A stretch of 64,000 bases of DNA. Source: Zeus faber. Taxonomy: Eukaryota; Chordata; Actinopteri; Zeiformes; Zeidae. Position numbers and translations under genes: made by a program. The notes beneath the pieces are model-generated. The model was not told the DNA's origin. It searched no databases and saw only the letters and a list, made by a program, of their open reading frames with translations. Of this stretch, positions 11,480 to 21,953 are shown in pieces (position 1 is the stretch's first letter; each line of letters begins with the position of its first letter). The stretch covers positions 7,860,026-7,924,025 of the forward strand of contig OY482855.1 in assembly GCA_960531495.1 (NCBI GenBank), given 5' to 3'.

Positions 11480-13030
11480 GCCTCATGATAAACAGGTGGT
11501 GTAACTCCAAAAACATCAAGACTCTCTCCCACTGCTGCTCACCAAACTTCGAACAGCTGACCATCTCATTCCGTCCATTCTACCTTCCCTGGGAATTCAG
11601 CACGTCATCATTACAGTGGTTTATAGTTCACCCCAAGCCGACACTGATACAGCACTATCGGACCTAAATGATGTGTTCTGTGTGCAGAACAAACATCCTG
11701 ACGTGGCTGTGGTGGTGACTGGGGACTTTAACAAGGCAAACCTTAAAGAAGTTCTGCCTAATTACCACCAACACATAAATTGTGCCACCGGGGAAGATAG
11801 AACTTTGGACCATTGTTACACACCGTACAAAAATGGATACAAGACCGTCTCCCTCCCTCCCTGCTTTCAGGAAATCGGACCACGTGGCCATCCCTCTGAT
11901 CCCTGTTTACAGGCCGTGCATTGCGCATGGAACGGTAGTGACGAGGCATGTAAAGCGGTGGTCGGCCCGATTAGAGGCCGCGGTTCAGGAGGGACTTAGT
12001 GACGTTGACTGGGACATGTTCCAATCAAGTTCCAGTGACGTCAGCGAGTTTACTGAAGTAGCTACATGCTTCAAATCTATGTTAACAGATGGCATCGTTC
12101 CCCTGGTTTGGATATTTCCGAACCATGGGTTTGATAAACCGTGGGTCGATAAACCCATCCACGGCGCTCTGAATGCTCATTGACAGCCTTGTCTCTGGAA
12201 ATATGGACAGTTACATAGCGGCGTTGTACAATCTGTGGAGGGCAGTGAAGGACGCTAAACGGATGTATAGGGACAGTGTGGAGTGACAGATGGAGCATTG
12301 GGACACCAGACGCTTGTGGCAGAGGCTGCTGACTATTACAAACTACACTCGGAAGGCTGCGGGCCCAGATGGCATATCTGGCGAATACTGGAGTCCTGTG
12401 CTAACCAGCTAGCCCCGGTGTTCACCCAGATATTCAATGCTTCCCTGGCCAAGTCAGTGGTCCCGTCCTGCTTCAAGAGGTCCACCGTCATTCCTGTTCC
12501 AAGGATCGCCTATACAGTCTGGCTGAATGACTATCGCCCAGTGGCCCTCAACTCAGTGGTAATGAAGTGCTTCAAGAGGCTGATTAAGGATTTCATCTGT
12601 GCCTCCCTCCCCCGCGAGGCAGCGTCTTTACCACCTCAGGCAGCTAAAGAAATTCAGGGTCTCGGAGGGGATCCTCACTACTGTTCCAGCTGCTGCGGTC
12701 GGGCAAGCGCCTCCGCATTCACACAGCAAGGACAGAGAGGCTGAGACAGAGTTTCTTCCCACAAGGCATAAGGACTGTCAATGCTGAACTCACCAGGGGT
12801 CCAAACAAAAAGCACTGAGTCAGTCACACTGCCTTATTGTACTGTATGTAGCATACTGTACTGTATACTGTATCGCTGTTCTGGGTTACTGCATACTGCA
12901 CTGTATTGCTGTTCTATTGGGTGTTACTGCTGTGTCGTACTGTTGTATACTAAACTGTAAATATTTTTACTGCACATATCTGTATATACAAATAGCCTAT
13001 CCCATATACATAACTAGATAGACCCGAAGG
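11480..13030 (+). mobile_element. LINE copy 1 of a shared family (endonuclease kept, RT palm lost)
   Basis: Plus-strand fragments appear in the order of a non-LTR element: endonuclease (TISFRPFYLPWEF, then GDFNKANLKEVLP, TLDHCYTPYKNGYK and KSDHVAIPL), linker (DVDWDMFQSSSSDVSEFTEV), RT entry (around AAGPDGISGEYW), NDYRPVALNSVVMKCFKRL, and then a direct jump to the C-terminus. The 3' UTR (12790-13020) is rich in TACTGTACTGTATG units and matches that of the copy at 61738-64000. The RT palm with its YADD box is absent, and there are several frameshifts. Confidence 0.8.
11616..12183 (+). pseudogene. APE-type endonuclease domain of LINE copy 1
   Basis: GDFNKANL carries the catalytic Asp/Asn pair of the exonuclease-endonuclease-phosphatase fold. 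SDH in KSDHVAIPLIPVY supplies the terminal Asp-His pair. The domain is split over two frames (11616-11999 and 11782-12183), so an indel lies near 11860. The N-terminal Glu block is in a third frame around 11485-11640. Confidence 0.75.
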
Positions 13031-13034
13031 TTTA

Positions 13035-14990
13035 AATTTGATTTTTTTGGGGATAGTTTACATTGAATTCAATTCATGTCTAATCATTATTTATATTTTC
13101 TTTATGATCCAGTAGGAACAATAGGGAGGAGTGTGGTACAAACCTCTATATTCTTATCATAATTGCCCTATATTTCTTAGATCTCTATTCCTTAGAAAAT
13201 CCTCAGTCTGCACATTCTGTGCCTCGTACCATCCCGTGTTGTCTTATCTGGAGCTGTGTGTTCCTGATGGTTTTTTTTACTTGCGGTATGAAACTGCCCT
13301 CTGAATAATTCTTCACTCAATCTTGTTCCACCTTTCAGAGTGTGTACTGTAGTGTGCTCATTTTACTTCTGCAGAAATAAATACCTTTAAAATCATGTGG
13401 CTCTAGATAGTAGAACCAGGCTCACCAAACCACTCAAGTTTAAATCACCCATCCCCACACCCACGTGGGTTAGGGAACTTTCTTATTTGTCTCTGCTTGG
13501 TTGGGGGGGGGGGGGGGGGGTGGAGTGGGCGGTAGGCTTCGGATTTTTCCTGGCCTCCATTTGGTGTTGGAGGTATGGGGCTGGTGTGATGTATGCAGCC
13601 GCACCTGTCTTGGGTCTAATTAATTTGGCCCAGGATCAGGGGTGGCTGTGCACCTGTTTCTCATCACAGCAATCAATGAGCACGAGTCATATTGACTGTT
13701 CCGATGCACACAAGGTGGGGGATTTGTCTTAACATCATTCCATCTTCTCCTGACATGTTACATCTTTCCAATGTTGTATGCCTAGATAAGAGTTGTTAAG
13801 AGAAAAGATAAACAAATGTTATCCAAGCGCCGCTGCTCAGAGATAAGTAAAAGCTGCTAGTGCAGCAGCATGACAGAGCTAGCAGCTAAAAATATGGTAA
13901 GCATCTCTGGTAGAGATAGCAATAACATTAACGATGATATTCTGTACATTTTGCGCGCAAGATCTTAAAATAAATTATTTTAGCATACTGCAACTTGTTT
14001 ACCAATCTCCCAATGGCTGATTGGCTCTTCCAATATGAACAAAATTCTGACCTCGTAGTTAATCTGGGACAGGTCTACGAACTGCACCTAGAGTGAAGAC
14101 AAAATATGGTGTGATAGCAATTTTTTGATATCATTTGGAATGGCCAGCGATCCTGCTATCATCAATAAAACTCTCCTCTATGTGTATTACACAATGAAAG
14201 TAATATATCTTTACCTCTGTGTAATCTATGGCATGACTAGGTGCAAGCCTGAACATTGTTGAAACCAAATGCTGTGTATGTGCAGCACTGAGCCTCGCTC
14301 AAGCGACACATCCTATGGATTTCACACCTTTCACTCTGTTGTCAGGAACTGCTAGACCCTTTTGCATGTCAAGCCAACTGCAACAAGAAGGTTTCATCTA
14401 ATTAATCACTGTCATGACCTTTGTATGTAACACCCGTGGTAAACTGCTGACCCCAACTTATCATTGGAAAACTTAGATGCGACTCGAGAGAGAAGCATTG
14501 TTTTCCTTGTGCTTGCAAGTGTCATGGTGAAACAAAGGTCCAGATCTGGGACAGTAAAAAATCGGGATCCCTGCATGACGTTTCTAACATGTTCTGGCTT
14601 CAAAACTTGAACAAACGACTTTGGAACAAATCAAAATCTGATGCAATCAAGTTTATTGTGTATTGGAAAGACAAATACAACAGCAAACTTGGAGTTAGTT
14701 TTGCAAACACCACCTGATTCTAATTTCTTTGTTCTCCTGTTTTATGGCCGCAGGGAAACTTGCACATTCTCATGTTCTGCCCTTTTTTTTTTTTTTACTC
14801 AAAATCTTGTTTGAGACAATCACAGCTCGTAGTCTTTGTTATCATGCGTTCTGATGACACTTTCCAGACAGCCAATCACAGCCTTCTTGGTTGAGCACCC
14901 TCCTCTTTCTTGGAAGAGGGTTGTCTCCTTAAATTCCTGTGTTTTTCAATTTGCAGAAAAGAGCTGAATCCACGATTCCTGGACGCGCCT
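13035..14990. other. no recognisable gene or element apart from the G-run
   Basis: AT-rich sequence. Frames at 13397-13732 and 14412-14603 have no motifs. A T-run lies near 14785-14800. Nothing else is named. Confidence 0.4.
13503..13520. repeat. poly-G tract (18 G)
   Basis: Uninterrupted G18 followed by TGGAGTGGGCGG on the plus strand. It could form G-quadruplex structure and is prone to length error. Confidence 0.9.
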
Positions 14991-15202
14991 TTTTAACATT
15001 TACATTTACATTCACATTTTGTCATTTAGCAGACGCTTTTATCCAAAGCGACTTACAAGGGAGAATAACATTCAAGCTACATTGCGACAGAGATTAGTGT
15101 AACAACAACATTAGTGTAACAATAAATACTGCTAGGTGGTGCTAAGTAATTGTAGGTTAGGACAGGAAGTACTCACTGAAGAGCTGGGTCTTCAAGTGCT
15201 TC

Positions 15203-15805
15203 TTAAAGACAGAGAGGGAGGTCCCTGGTCAATTTGGGCAGCTCGTTCCACCAACGTGGAACTACAAATGAGAATACCCTGGATTGCCGTGGCTGTATGG
15301 CCGGCAGAGCCAGGCGACGCTCATTTGACGAGCGCAGCATCCAGGGGGCAACATGTGCTCTTACAAGAGCATTTAAGTAGGCGGGAGCATTCCCAGCAAT
15401 CACTCTGTAGGCCAGCATAAGAGACTTGAACTTGATGCGGGCGGCTACAGGTAACCAGTGGAGCTCGATGAGCAGCGGAGTGACATGTGCCCTCTTTGGC
15501 TGGTTGAACACCAGTCGCGCCACCGCATTCTGTATCATCTGTAGTGGCTTCACCGCACAGGCCGGCAAGCCTGTTAAGAGGGCGTTGCAGTAGTCAAGAC
15601 GGGACATCACCAAGGTTTGTACCAGCAGTTGAGTGGCATATTGGGTCAGGTACGGCCTGACTTTTCGGATGTTGAGTAGTGGGAAGCGGCAGGACCGGGA
15701 GACGGCGGCAACATGGTCCGATAATGTCAGTTGGTCATCAATAATGACCAAGATTCCTTGCAGCCTTGGTAGGAACAAGAGATAGAGAGTCGATTTTAAT
15801 ATCAA
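15203..15805 (-). pseudogene. L2 ORF2, thumb and C-terminal region
   Basis: Starts out of frame with the palm after a shift near 15770: [20 protein letters not shown] in consensus, here [20 protein letters not shown]. It then carries RLDYCNALLTGLP, LQMIQNAVARLVF, IELHWLPVAARIKFK and VPRWWNELPKLTR. These are the highly conserved C-terminal blocks of L2/CR1-type proteins. Confidence 0.85.
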
Positions 15806-16572
15806 TGTTGTGATAAATACCTTGTTTGGCCGGGAAGACCAGCAGTTCCGTTTTCGCCAGATTTAGTTGAAGATGATAATCCTTCATCCATGTGGATATG
15901 TCAGCGAGACAGTCCGAGATCCGCGTCGAGACAGTGGGGTCGTCGGGCGGGAAGGACAGGTAGAGTTGAGTATCATCCGCATAGCAGTGATATGAAAAGC
16001 CATGTGAGCGGATGATCGGGCCCAGTGAGGTGGTGTATATGGAAAAGAGGAGGGGTCCTAGCACCGAGCCTTGGGGCACCCCTGTGGTGAGGTTGTGAGG
16101 CACAGACAGCTGGCCTCGCCATGTCACACTGAACGAGCGCCCAGTAAGGTAAGATTCGAACCAGGAAAGTGCACTGCCCGTTATGCCCATACCTGAGAGT
16201 ATGGACAGGAGTATGCTATGATTGACAGTGTCAAAAGCAGCTGATAAGTCTAGCAGAATGAGAACCGAGGATTTGGCAGCAGCTCTAGCAGTTTTTAAGG
16301 CCTCTGTCACAGAAAACAGGGCTGTTTTCGGTGGAGTGACCACTTTTGAAGCCAGATTGAAGTGTATCAAGAAGGTTATTTCTTGACAGGTACTCTGTAA
16401 CCTGTCTAGAGACCGCCCTCTCTAAGGTTTTGGAAAGGAATGGGAGGAGAGAGACCGGCCGATAGTTTTCTACTTGATTGGGATCGAGTGAGGGTTTTTT
16501 GAGCAGTGGTGCGACCCGAGCCGCTTTGAAAGCGGAAGGGAAAGTGCCGGAAGTTAGGGAAGAATTAATCAT
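15738..16572 (-). pseudogene. L2 ORF2, reverse transcriptase palm
   Basis: 16285-16572 encodes the entry (AARVAPLLKKPSLDPNQVEN and [18 protein letters not shown], then [12 protein letters not shown]). 15738-16370 encodes motif A ([17 protein letters not shown], Asp intact), motif B ([17 protein letters not shown]), motif C ([14 protein letters not shown], both Asp intact) and motif D ([12 protein letters not shown]). The two frames overlap around 16285-16370, showing a small indel there. Catalytic residues survive although the frame does not. Confidence 0.85.
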
Positions 16573-16634
16573 ATGTGTGATTGCCGGGGTGATAGTCGGT
16601 GATATGGCTTGAAGGAGGTTAGATGGGATCGGAT

Positions 16635-18035
16635 CTACGGGCAGGTAGTAGGACGGCTACATGTTAGTAGTTTAGATACCTCACTTTCAGCGAGGGGGGT
16701 GAAACCAGGGAACGATGAGCCTAGGGCTGGAGAAGACAGGTTGTGAGTAAGTTGTTTAGTGAATTGGCTGCTGATGGCTGCCACTTTGTTAGTAAAAAAG
16801 GAGGCAAGGCAGTCAGCAGTGAGGTTAGTAGCTGGGGGAGGTGGTGGAGACTTGAAGGTGGCGAATAACTTACGTGTGTCTGTGGCACCGTTGATCCTAT
16901 CGTTGAAGAAGGCCTTCTTGGCAGCAGTGATGCTGGAAGAGAAGGAGGACAGCAGTGTCTGGTAGCTTGCAAGATCCTCAATTGTTTTGGATTTGTGCCA
17001 TTTCCTCTCGGCTGCTCTGAGGTCAGTGCGCGTTGTCCGGAGGGTGTCAGTCAGCCAAGGGTGCGACTGGGTTGATCGAGCAGGTCTGGTGGATAGTGGA
17101 CACAGGCTATCCAGACATGAGCTCAAGGTGGAGCAGAGGGAGTCAGTGGCATCATTTACCTGCAGAGAGGAGAAAGTGCCGTGGGGTGGAAGAGAAGAGG
17201 AGAGCACAGAGGAGAAGTGGGTGGGAGACAGGTTGCGGAGATTGCGGTGGATAGAAACCATGGGTGGGGAGGTGGGGGGTTGTTTTGGTAGCTGGACATT
17301 GAAATGGATGAAGAAGTGTTCAGAGAGATGAAGAGGAGTGACCCTTGGGTTGTCCGTGGTGCAGCTCCGAGCAAGAATGAGATCAAGCTCTTTGCCAGCC
17401 TTGTGAGTCGGTGGAGTTGGGACCTGTCTTCGGTCGAATGAGCGAACCAAAGACAGGAAGTCAGCCGAGCTCGCACTGTCCAAGTGGATGTTCATGTCTC
17501 CGAGGAAGAGCATGGGACACTCATGCTCAGGAATTGATGATAGCAGGGTATCAAGCTCATTTAGGAAGTCACCTAGTTGTCCTGGTGGACGGTAGATGAC
17601 GACCACATAGGCTTTCACCGGAGCTGTCACCAAGACGGCGTGATATTCAAAGGAGGCAAAGTTGTTTAAAGGCAGCAGTGGATTAAATTTCCATGAGTTG
17701 GAAATTAGCAGGCCAGTCCCACCACCACGGCCAGATGGTCTGGATGTGTGGGAGAATGTGTAGTTAGTGGAGAGTGCAGCCGGGGTTGCGCTATCTTCCG
17801 GTTTAATCCATGTCTCAGTGAGAGCAAGGAGCTCCGAGGAGAGGTGGTTGGCATGACCAGAAATGAAGTCTGCCTTGTTAACTGCAGATCGACAATTCCA
17901 CAAGCCAACAGAGAAGGAGGTCTTTGCAGAAGATGTTTGCTGCAGGGACCTGAGGTTACCCGGATTGCATCGGCGTATGGTATAACGAGGCTTTCTGGGT
18001 GACCTTGAAGTTGTAGGGATGCGGTAGTAGCACAT
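16635..18035 (-). pseudogene. L2 ORF2, endonuclease and linker (466 residues)
   Basis: Begins MCYYRIPTTSRSPRK, then VGLWNCRSAVNKADFI (first endonuclease strand), LALTETWI (catalytic Glu), GGGTGLLISNSW, VVVIYRPPGQ, MLFLGDMNIHLDSA (Asp/Asn pair), KELDLILAR and LSEHFFIHF, where the canonical SDH is SEH. That Asp-to-Glu change would be expected to hurt cleavage. It continues into the linker (AAERKWHKSK, AKKAFFNDRI) and the KVAAISSQF region before the frame is lost near 16640. It is the longest intact frame in the window. Confidence 0.85.
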
Positions 18036-18249
18036 TTTGTATGGAGTGAGAGAAAGAAGGCAGGTTTGCCTTGTTCAGTGTCCTTGCTTCGGTTGACGTG
18101 CAGAGGTAGACGTGCGTCTTTACACAGAGCGTCTTCACACGAGAGCGACTACAATTGGGCCAACACTTGAAGCTAACGCTTCAAGGGCAGGACCATAAAT
18201 AGGTGATAGAATACAGCTGCTAATGTGATTAGGGTTGCACCTGGCTAAG

Positions 18250-18608
18250 AGCACGCCCACATAAGAGAGGACTTACCTGAATAGGGGAACACAAGCTTGT
18301 TGGCAGATCAGCAAATAGCAGTGAAATGTGCAGAGTCAAACCAGTAGTCCAAGTTGCAATACTACAATACGAGCAGTGATACACTACACAGCAACCTCAG
18401 CACTAGAGCTCGACTTTTACGGTCATGCAACCTTGTCTCTGCCCGGATGTCTGCACGTGGAAGGCTTTGGCTCCTTCTGCTGGTTAGCATGATGTACTAG
18501 ATTTGGCTCCATCGGCTGGTTAGCATGATACTAGTAGTTTTGATATAACATGTAACAGGTTTTTTTGATGTGGGGTTACTAATTAGGGTAACAAATTAAC
18601 CTCAACAT
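18250..18608 (-). repeat. LTR-like segment following a polypurine tract
   Basis: Read on minus, AAAGGGGGGAATG (plus 18607-18619) looks like a retroviral polypurine tract, and the next bases, TGTTGAGGTTAA, look like an LTR start. The segment runs to about 18250, where L2 sequence begins. It contains a 40-bp near-duplicate (GCTAACCAGC, GGAGCCAAA blocks at 18470-18530). I do not see its partner LTR. Confidence 0.4.
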
Positions 18609-18639
18609 TCCCCCCTTTATGACTTCTAAATTCACATCC

Positions 18640-18947
18640 TCACAAGAAAACGAGGATAAATGAAAAACTTTAACACTGGTTATGCTAGATAACATGTGGC
18701 TTATAGATAGTAGCAATGAGCATGCAGGATATATTGTCGGCAAAAAGCCCCACATAAATGTACCAGTCACTAAGTGCATAATCTTCGGTGCTCCAGACCA
18801 GCGGTCTTGGTCTGGAGCTGGCGTAGCAGACATGGTGGTTTGGGAGCACTCGGCTCGGCGCAGCTTTTGGGATCCCAGGTGGTGGACCAGTTGTAGCCAT
18901 CTGCTGTAATTATCAGTCACATCTCTGGTCATGTAGTAGTTCTTCAA
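18640..18947 (-). pseudogene. unassigned frame before the polypurine tract
   Basis: A 122-residue minus frame starting MKNYYMTRDVTDNYS, with a hydrophobic middle (FMWGFLPTIYPACSLLLSI) and an end that overlaps the polypurine tract (NLEVIKGGMLRL). The position just upstream of tract and LTR fits the 3' end of a retroviral-type reading frame, but I recognise no domain. The leading LKNYYMT stretch matches LKDHYTT next to the integrase remnant at 30.6 kb. Confidence 0.3.
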
Positions 18948-19396
18948 GTGGGACAGGTACGGTTGCTTTGATTTGGGCGCATAGATTTAAACACTTGGGT
19001 GAGAGAAACTATTAGACACATTTGACAACATTGTTTGGTCTACGTTCAAGATTGTAAAAACGGGGTGTGTGGAATAATTTGTTGATTCCCAAACAGTTAT
19101 GTTGAATAACTAACTACCGTCTCAGCACCTGAAGTAAATGCATGCACCCTAATGTAATAACTGAATTATATTATCACAATTTCTTAAATGTAGGGGATAA
19201 TGTCCATAGAATATCGATTAGGCTACCAAATATCTGGCAGTGTGTAAATCATGCAGGGCTTTCAAATCTTCCCAGAATGCATTTCTCGAATGTTGCCTGA
19301 ACATAATCTTGTCTACACAATCCATTAATTAAGTAAAATCTAAAGGTCATAAATACTAACTGGACAATCTGATCACTACTGGTTTACGTATTGTAA

Positions 19397-19520
19397 TTTC
19401 AAGATTCAAGATTCAAGATTCAAGATTTTTTATTTGTCACATACATATACATACTTCCATACATATATGCAGTGAAATGTAATATAATGTATAATGTAAT
19501 AATATAATGTAATGAAATGT
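19397..19520. repeat. (CAAGATT)n plus LINE/SINE-tail-like insert
   Basis: Four tandem copies of CAAGATT lead into TTTTTATTTGTCACATACAT and GCAGTGAAATGTAATAT. This resembles a common fish retroposon 3' tail and interrupts copy B exactly where copy C is continuous (31078-31083). Confidence 0.5.
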
Positions 19521-19907
19521 AAATGTAATTTGTATGTGGCTTTTGTTGACAGAAGACAGACCTAACTGCATTGGTCTCCAGTTAGTACTTGATGCGGGGA
19601 GTCTGGTCACGCTATGTGATTCTTTGCATTCCCATCATCACTAATGGCAGGAATGAAACTCAGTCGAGCTTACCTTCACCGGGATTTCATTATGAAAAAC
19701 ATGTCAGTTATCATCAAACAGTATTTTAACCATGGTAGGGAGTCAGTTCAATAAGATAAAGATAAAGATAAAGATAAAGATGCTTTATTACTCCCCTAAG
19801 GGAAATTCCAGTGTTGCAGCAGCAATGACGTACATGACAAAACACATATAATGTACAAGAACACACATTGTTTTGGAATCAATAACTTTATATACAGTAT
19901 ATATATA

Positions 19908-21433
19908 CACTACTCACAAAAAGTTAGGGATATTTGGCTTTCGAGTGAAAATTATGGAAAATGTAAAACGTTTACGCTACAGTGATATTATATCGTGAAA
20001 GTAGAGCATTTAATTTGAAGCATGCAATGAAGATTTCCTCATCTCAAACAATTCATTGAAACAAAAGCCAACAGTGGTGGGTATACCACAAAAAAAATGT
20101 AAACGTCTCAATAACTTGTCATTTGCCCTTGAGCATCAAATACAGCTTGGCAATGACGTCTCATGCTGTTCACAAGTTGACTTATTGTCTGCTGAGGCGT
20201 GGCACCCCACTCTTCTTGAAGGGTGGCCCTCAGGTCATTGAGGTTCTGGGGTACAGAGTTACGAGCCTCTACATGGTGACTCAGCAGATCCCATAGGTTT
20301 TCTATGGGATTCAGGTCTGGAGAAAGTGCAGGCCACTCCATTTGAGGTACCCCAGTCTCCAGCAGCCGTTCCCTAATGATGAGCTGGAGCATTGTCATCC
20401 ATGAAGATGAAATGAGGCCTGTGTTGTTCATGCAGGGGCACAATGACTGGATTAATGATGTTATTCAAGTAGTATGGGCTTGTCACTGTACCATTCACAA
20501 AGTGTAGGGCAGTTCTGTATTGACTAGACACACCTGCCCACACTGTAACACCACCACCACCAAAGGCTCGTCTGGTGATAACAGTGGCTGATGCATAGCG
20601 CTCTCCTTGACGTCTCCAACATTGTTGGCGGCCATCATTTCTGCTCAACGTGAATCGACTTTCATCAGAGAACAGCACTGAGGCCCACTGGTCCCTCGTC
20701 CAGCGTAAATGCCCCTGGCCCATGCAAGACGATGATGCTTGTGCCTGATGGTGTGGTCAGGTACCCTTGCAGGTCGTCTAGCATGCAGACCACGCTGATG
20801 TAAATGGTTTTGAATGGTCTGACGTGACACATGGGTGCCTCTCACCTCCTTTAAATGTGCCTGGAGTTGAGTGGCATTCATCATCCGGTTCCGTAGGTCA
20901 CTGTTTACAATGAAGCAGTCATCAGTGTGGGATGTGGGATGGGATAAGAGAAAGGACGTCCACTTCTATGCCTTTCTGTGACTCCTCCAGTCTCCCTGTA
21001 TCTCTGTTGCAACCTGCTGATGACACTCTGTGACACCTTAAGCTCAGTGGCCACGTCCCTCTGAGAATGTCCTGTTTGAAGCCTTGCTATGGTGAGGTAC
21101 TGTTGATCAATTGTTAGGTGTCGTCTCGGTCTCATGATGTCAAAATGTGAACAGCATGATGAAGAGGACTGTTTAAATACCAATTCTAATTGAACCAGGA
21201 AATGTATTGGTAGATTCATGGATCAAACACCTTTTGTGAATTTTGCTGTTCAGCTCCTTGTTAGAGAACAGCAAGTTGTGCAAAAAGTTCTGAAACATTG
21301 AACAGTTGGACATGTGCATTCAAAAGTTTAGAGAAGGTCAAATTAAGTTCACCTGTAAAGGTTATAGTTCATTTTAGGTTCATCCTGAAATTTCACCCGA
21401 AAGCCGGATATCCCTAACCTTTTGTGAGTAGTG
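19908..21433 (-). mobile_element. Tc1-like transposon, copy 1 (full length, inactive)
   Basis: Terminal inverted repeats start CACTACTCACAAAAAGTTAG on the left and CACTACTCACAAAAGGTTAG on the right. They stay similar for about 45 bp and are flanked by TA (19906-19907 and 21434-21435), the mariner/Tc1 target duplication. The length of 1526 bp and a single transposase on minus fit the superfamily. The right TIR abuts a (TA)n tract, a favoured target. Confidence 0.92.
20108..21135 (-). pseudogene. Tc1-like transposase, copy 1
   Basis: Cut-and-paste transposase of about 342 codons, broken into three frames. The start MRPRRHLTIDQQYLTIARLQ lies at 21135, followed by the paired helix-turn-helix DNA-binding domain (GHSQRDVATELKVSQSVISR, then GGVTERHRSGRP). 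The DDE core follows: first Asp in [10 protein letters not shown], second in [11 protein letters not shown], and Glu in [12 protein letters not shown], i.e. the DD34E type. Frameshifts lie near 20910 (after SGRP), 20700 and 20400. All three catalytic acids are present but not in one frame. Confidence 0.9.
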
Positions 21434-21953
21434 TATATATATATATAAAGTAAATAATAAAATAGAATTTAACTTAGTGAAATGTAAAGCTTTAAAGTGG
21501 AAGTTAAATGTGAAGTTAAAATGTGCCTTGTGAATTGCCATTCAGAGGAGGAGTTTCCTCTCCTGGCACAGAGGGGAGTCATTGTAGGTGGCTATGGCGG
21601 TCGGCAGGAATGACCTTTTGTAACGGTCCTTATTGCAGCGAAGCTGAAGGAGCCTCTGGCTGAAGACACTCTGACAAGTCAGACAACAGATAAATCCCAT
21701 CATGGGGTGTTTGAAGGGAGCACTTGAAATAGAATGCAGAAAACTGGTGGTAGAAATGCCTCTTACTGTATTGTTGTTGGTACAATCGTTATGTTTACTT
21801 AATTCTCTAACCTTTTTGACAAATGGCGTTCACCATATGTCAAACAAGCAATGCAATGAAAAACGTGGGGGCGATACGGCTCTCTCTGCGGATCACACAG
21901 TAACAGATAGCTCTAGGAAGTTCTGTTTATCCATGACCCAAGCAGATCAATAA

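Larger units (their letters stand above)
14998..18240 (-). mobile_element. near-complete L2-clade LINE
   Basis: On the minus strand, about 3.2 kb: 5' sequence, ORF2 endonuclease (from about 18035), reverse transcriptase, thumb/C-terminus (to about 15203), then a 3' UTR ending in the fish L2-type tail (GTAAGTCGCTTTGGATAAAA and GCGTCTGCTAAATGAC) and a (TGTAAA)n end at about 14998. The tail also forms the 3' end of the tRNA-SINE at 57192-57412. The ORF is broken by frameshifts near 16600, 16330 and 15770; otherwise the protein is well preserved. No ORF1 was found upstream before LTR sequence begins at about 18250. Confidence 0.9.
19757..21690 (-). mobile_element. LINE 3' fragment split by a Tc1
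   Basis: On minus, 21690-21560 encodes the end of a LINE protein (FSQRLLQLRCNKDRYKRSFL, then PTAIATYND and PLCQERKLLL). A 3' UTR follows to 21436. After the Tc1, the UTR resumes at 19905 and ends in GGAATTTCCCTTAGGGGAGT, AATAAAGCATC and (TTTATC)n at 19757. It sits inside repeat copy B between GTCAGTTCA and ATAAATCCCATCATGG, a junction that is uninterrupted in copies A and C. Confidence 0.7.

Noticed and set aside
17411-18002. Plus-strand frames across the L2 (for example 16987-17331)
   Set aside because: Antisense shadows of the L2 endonuclease frame, which has all the family motifs.
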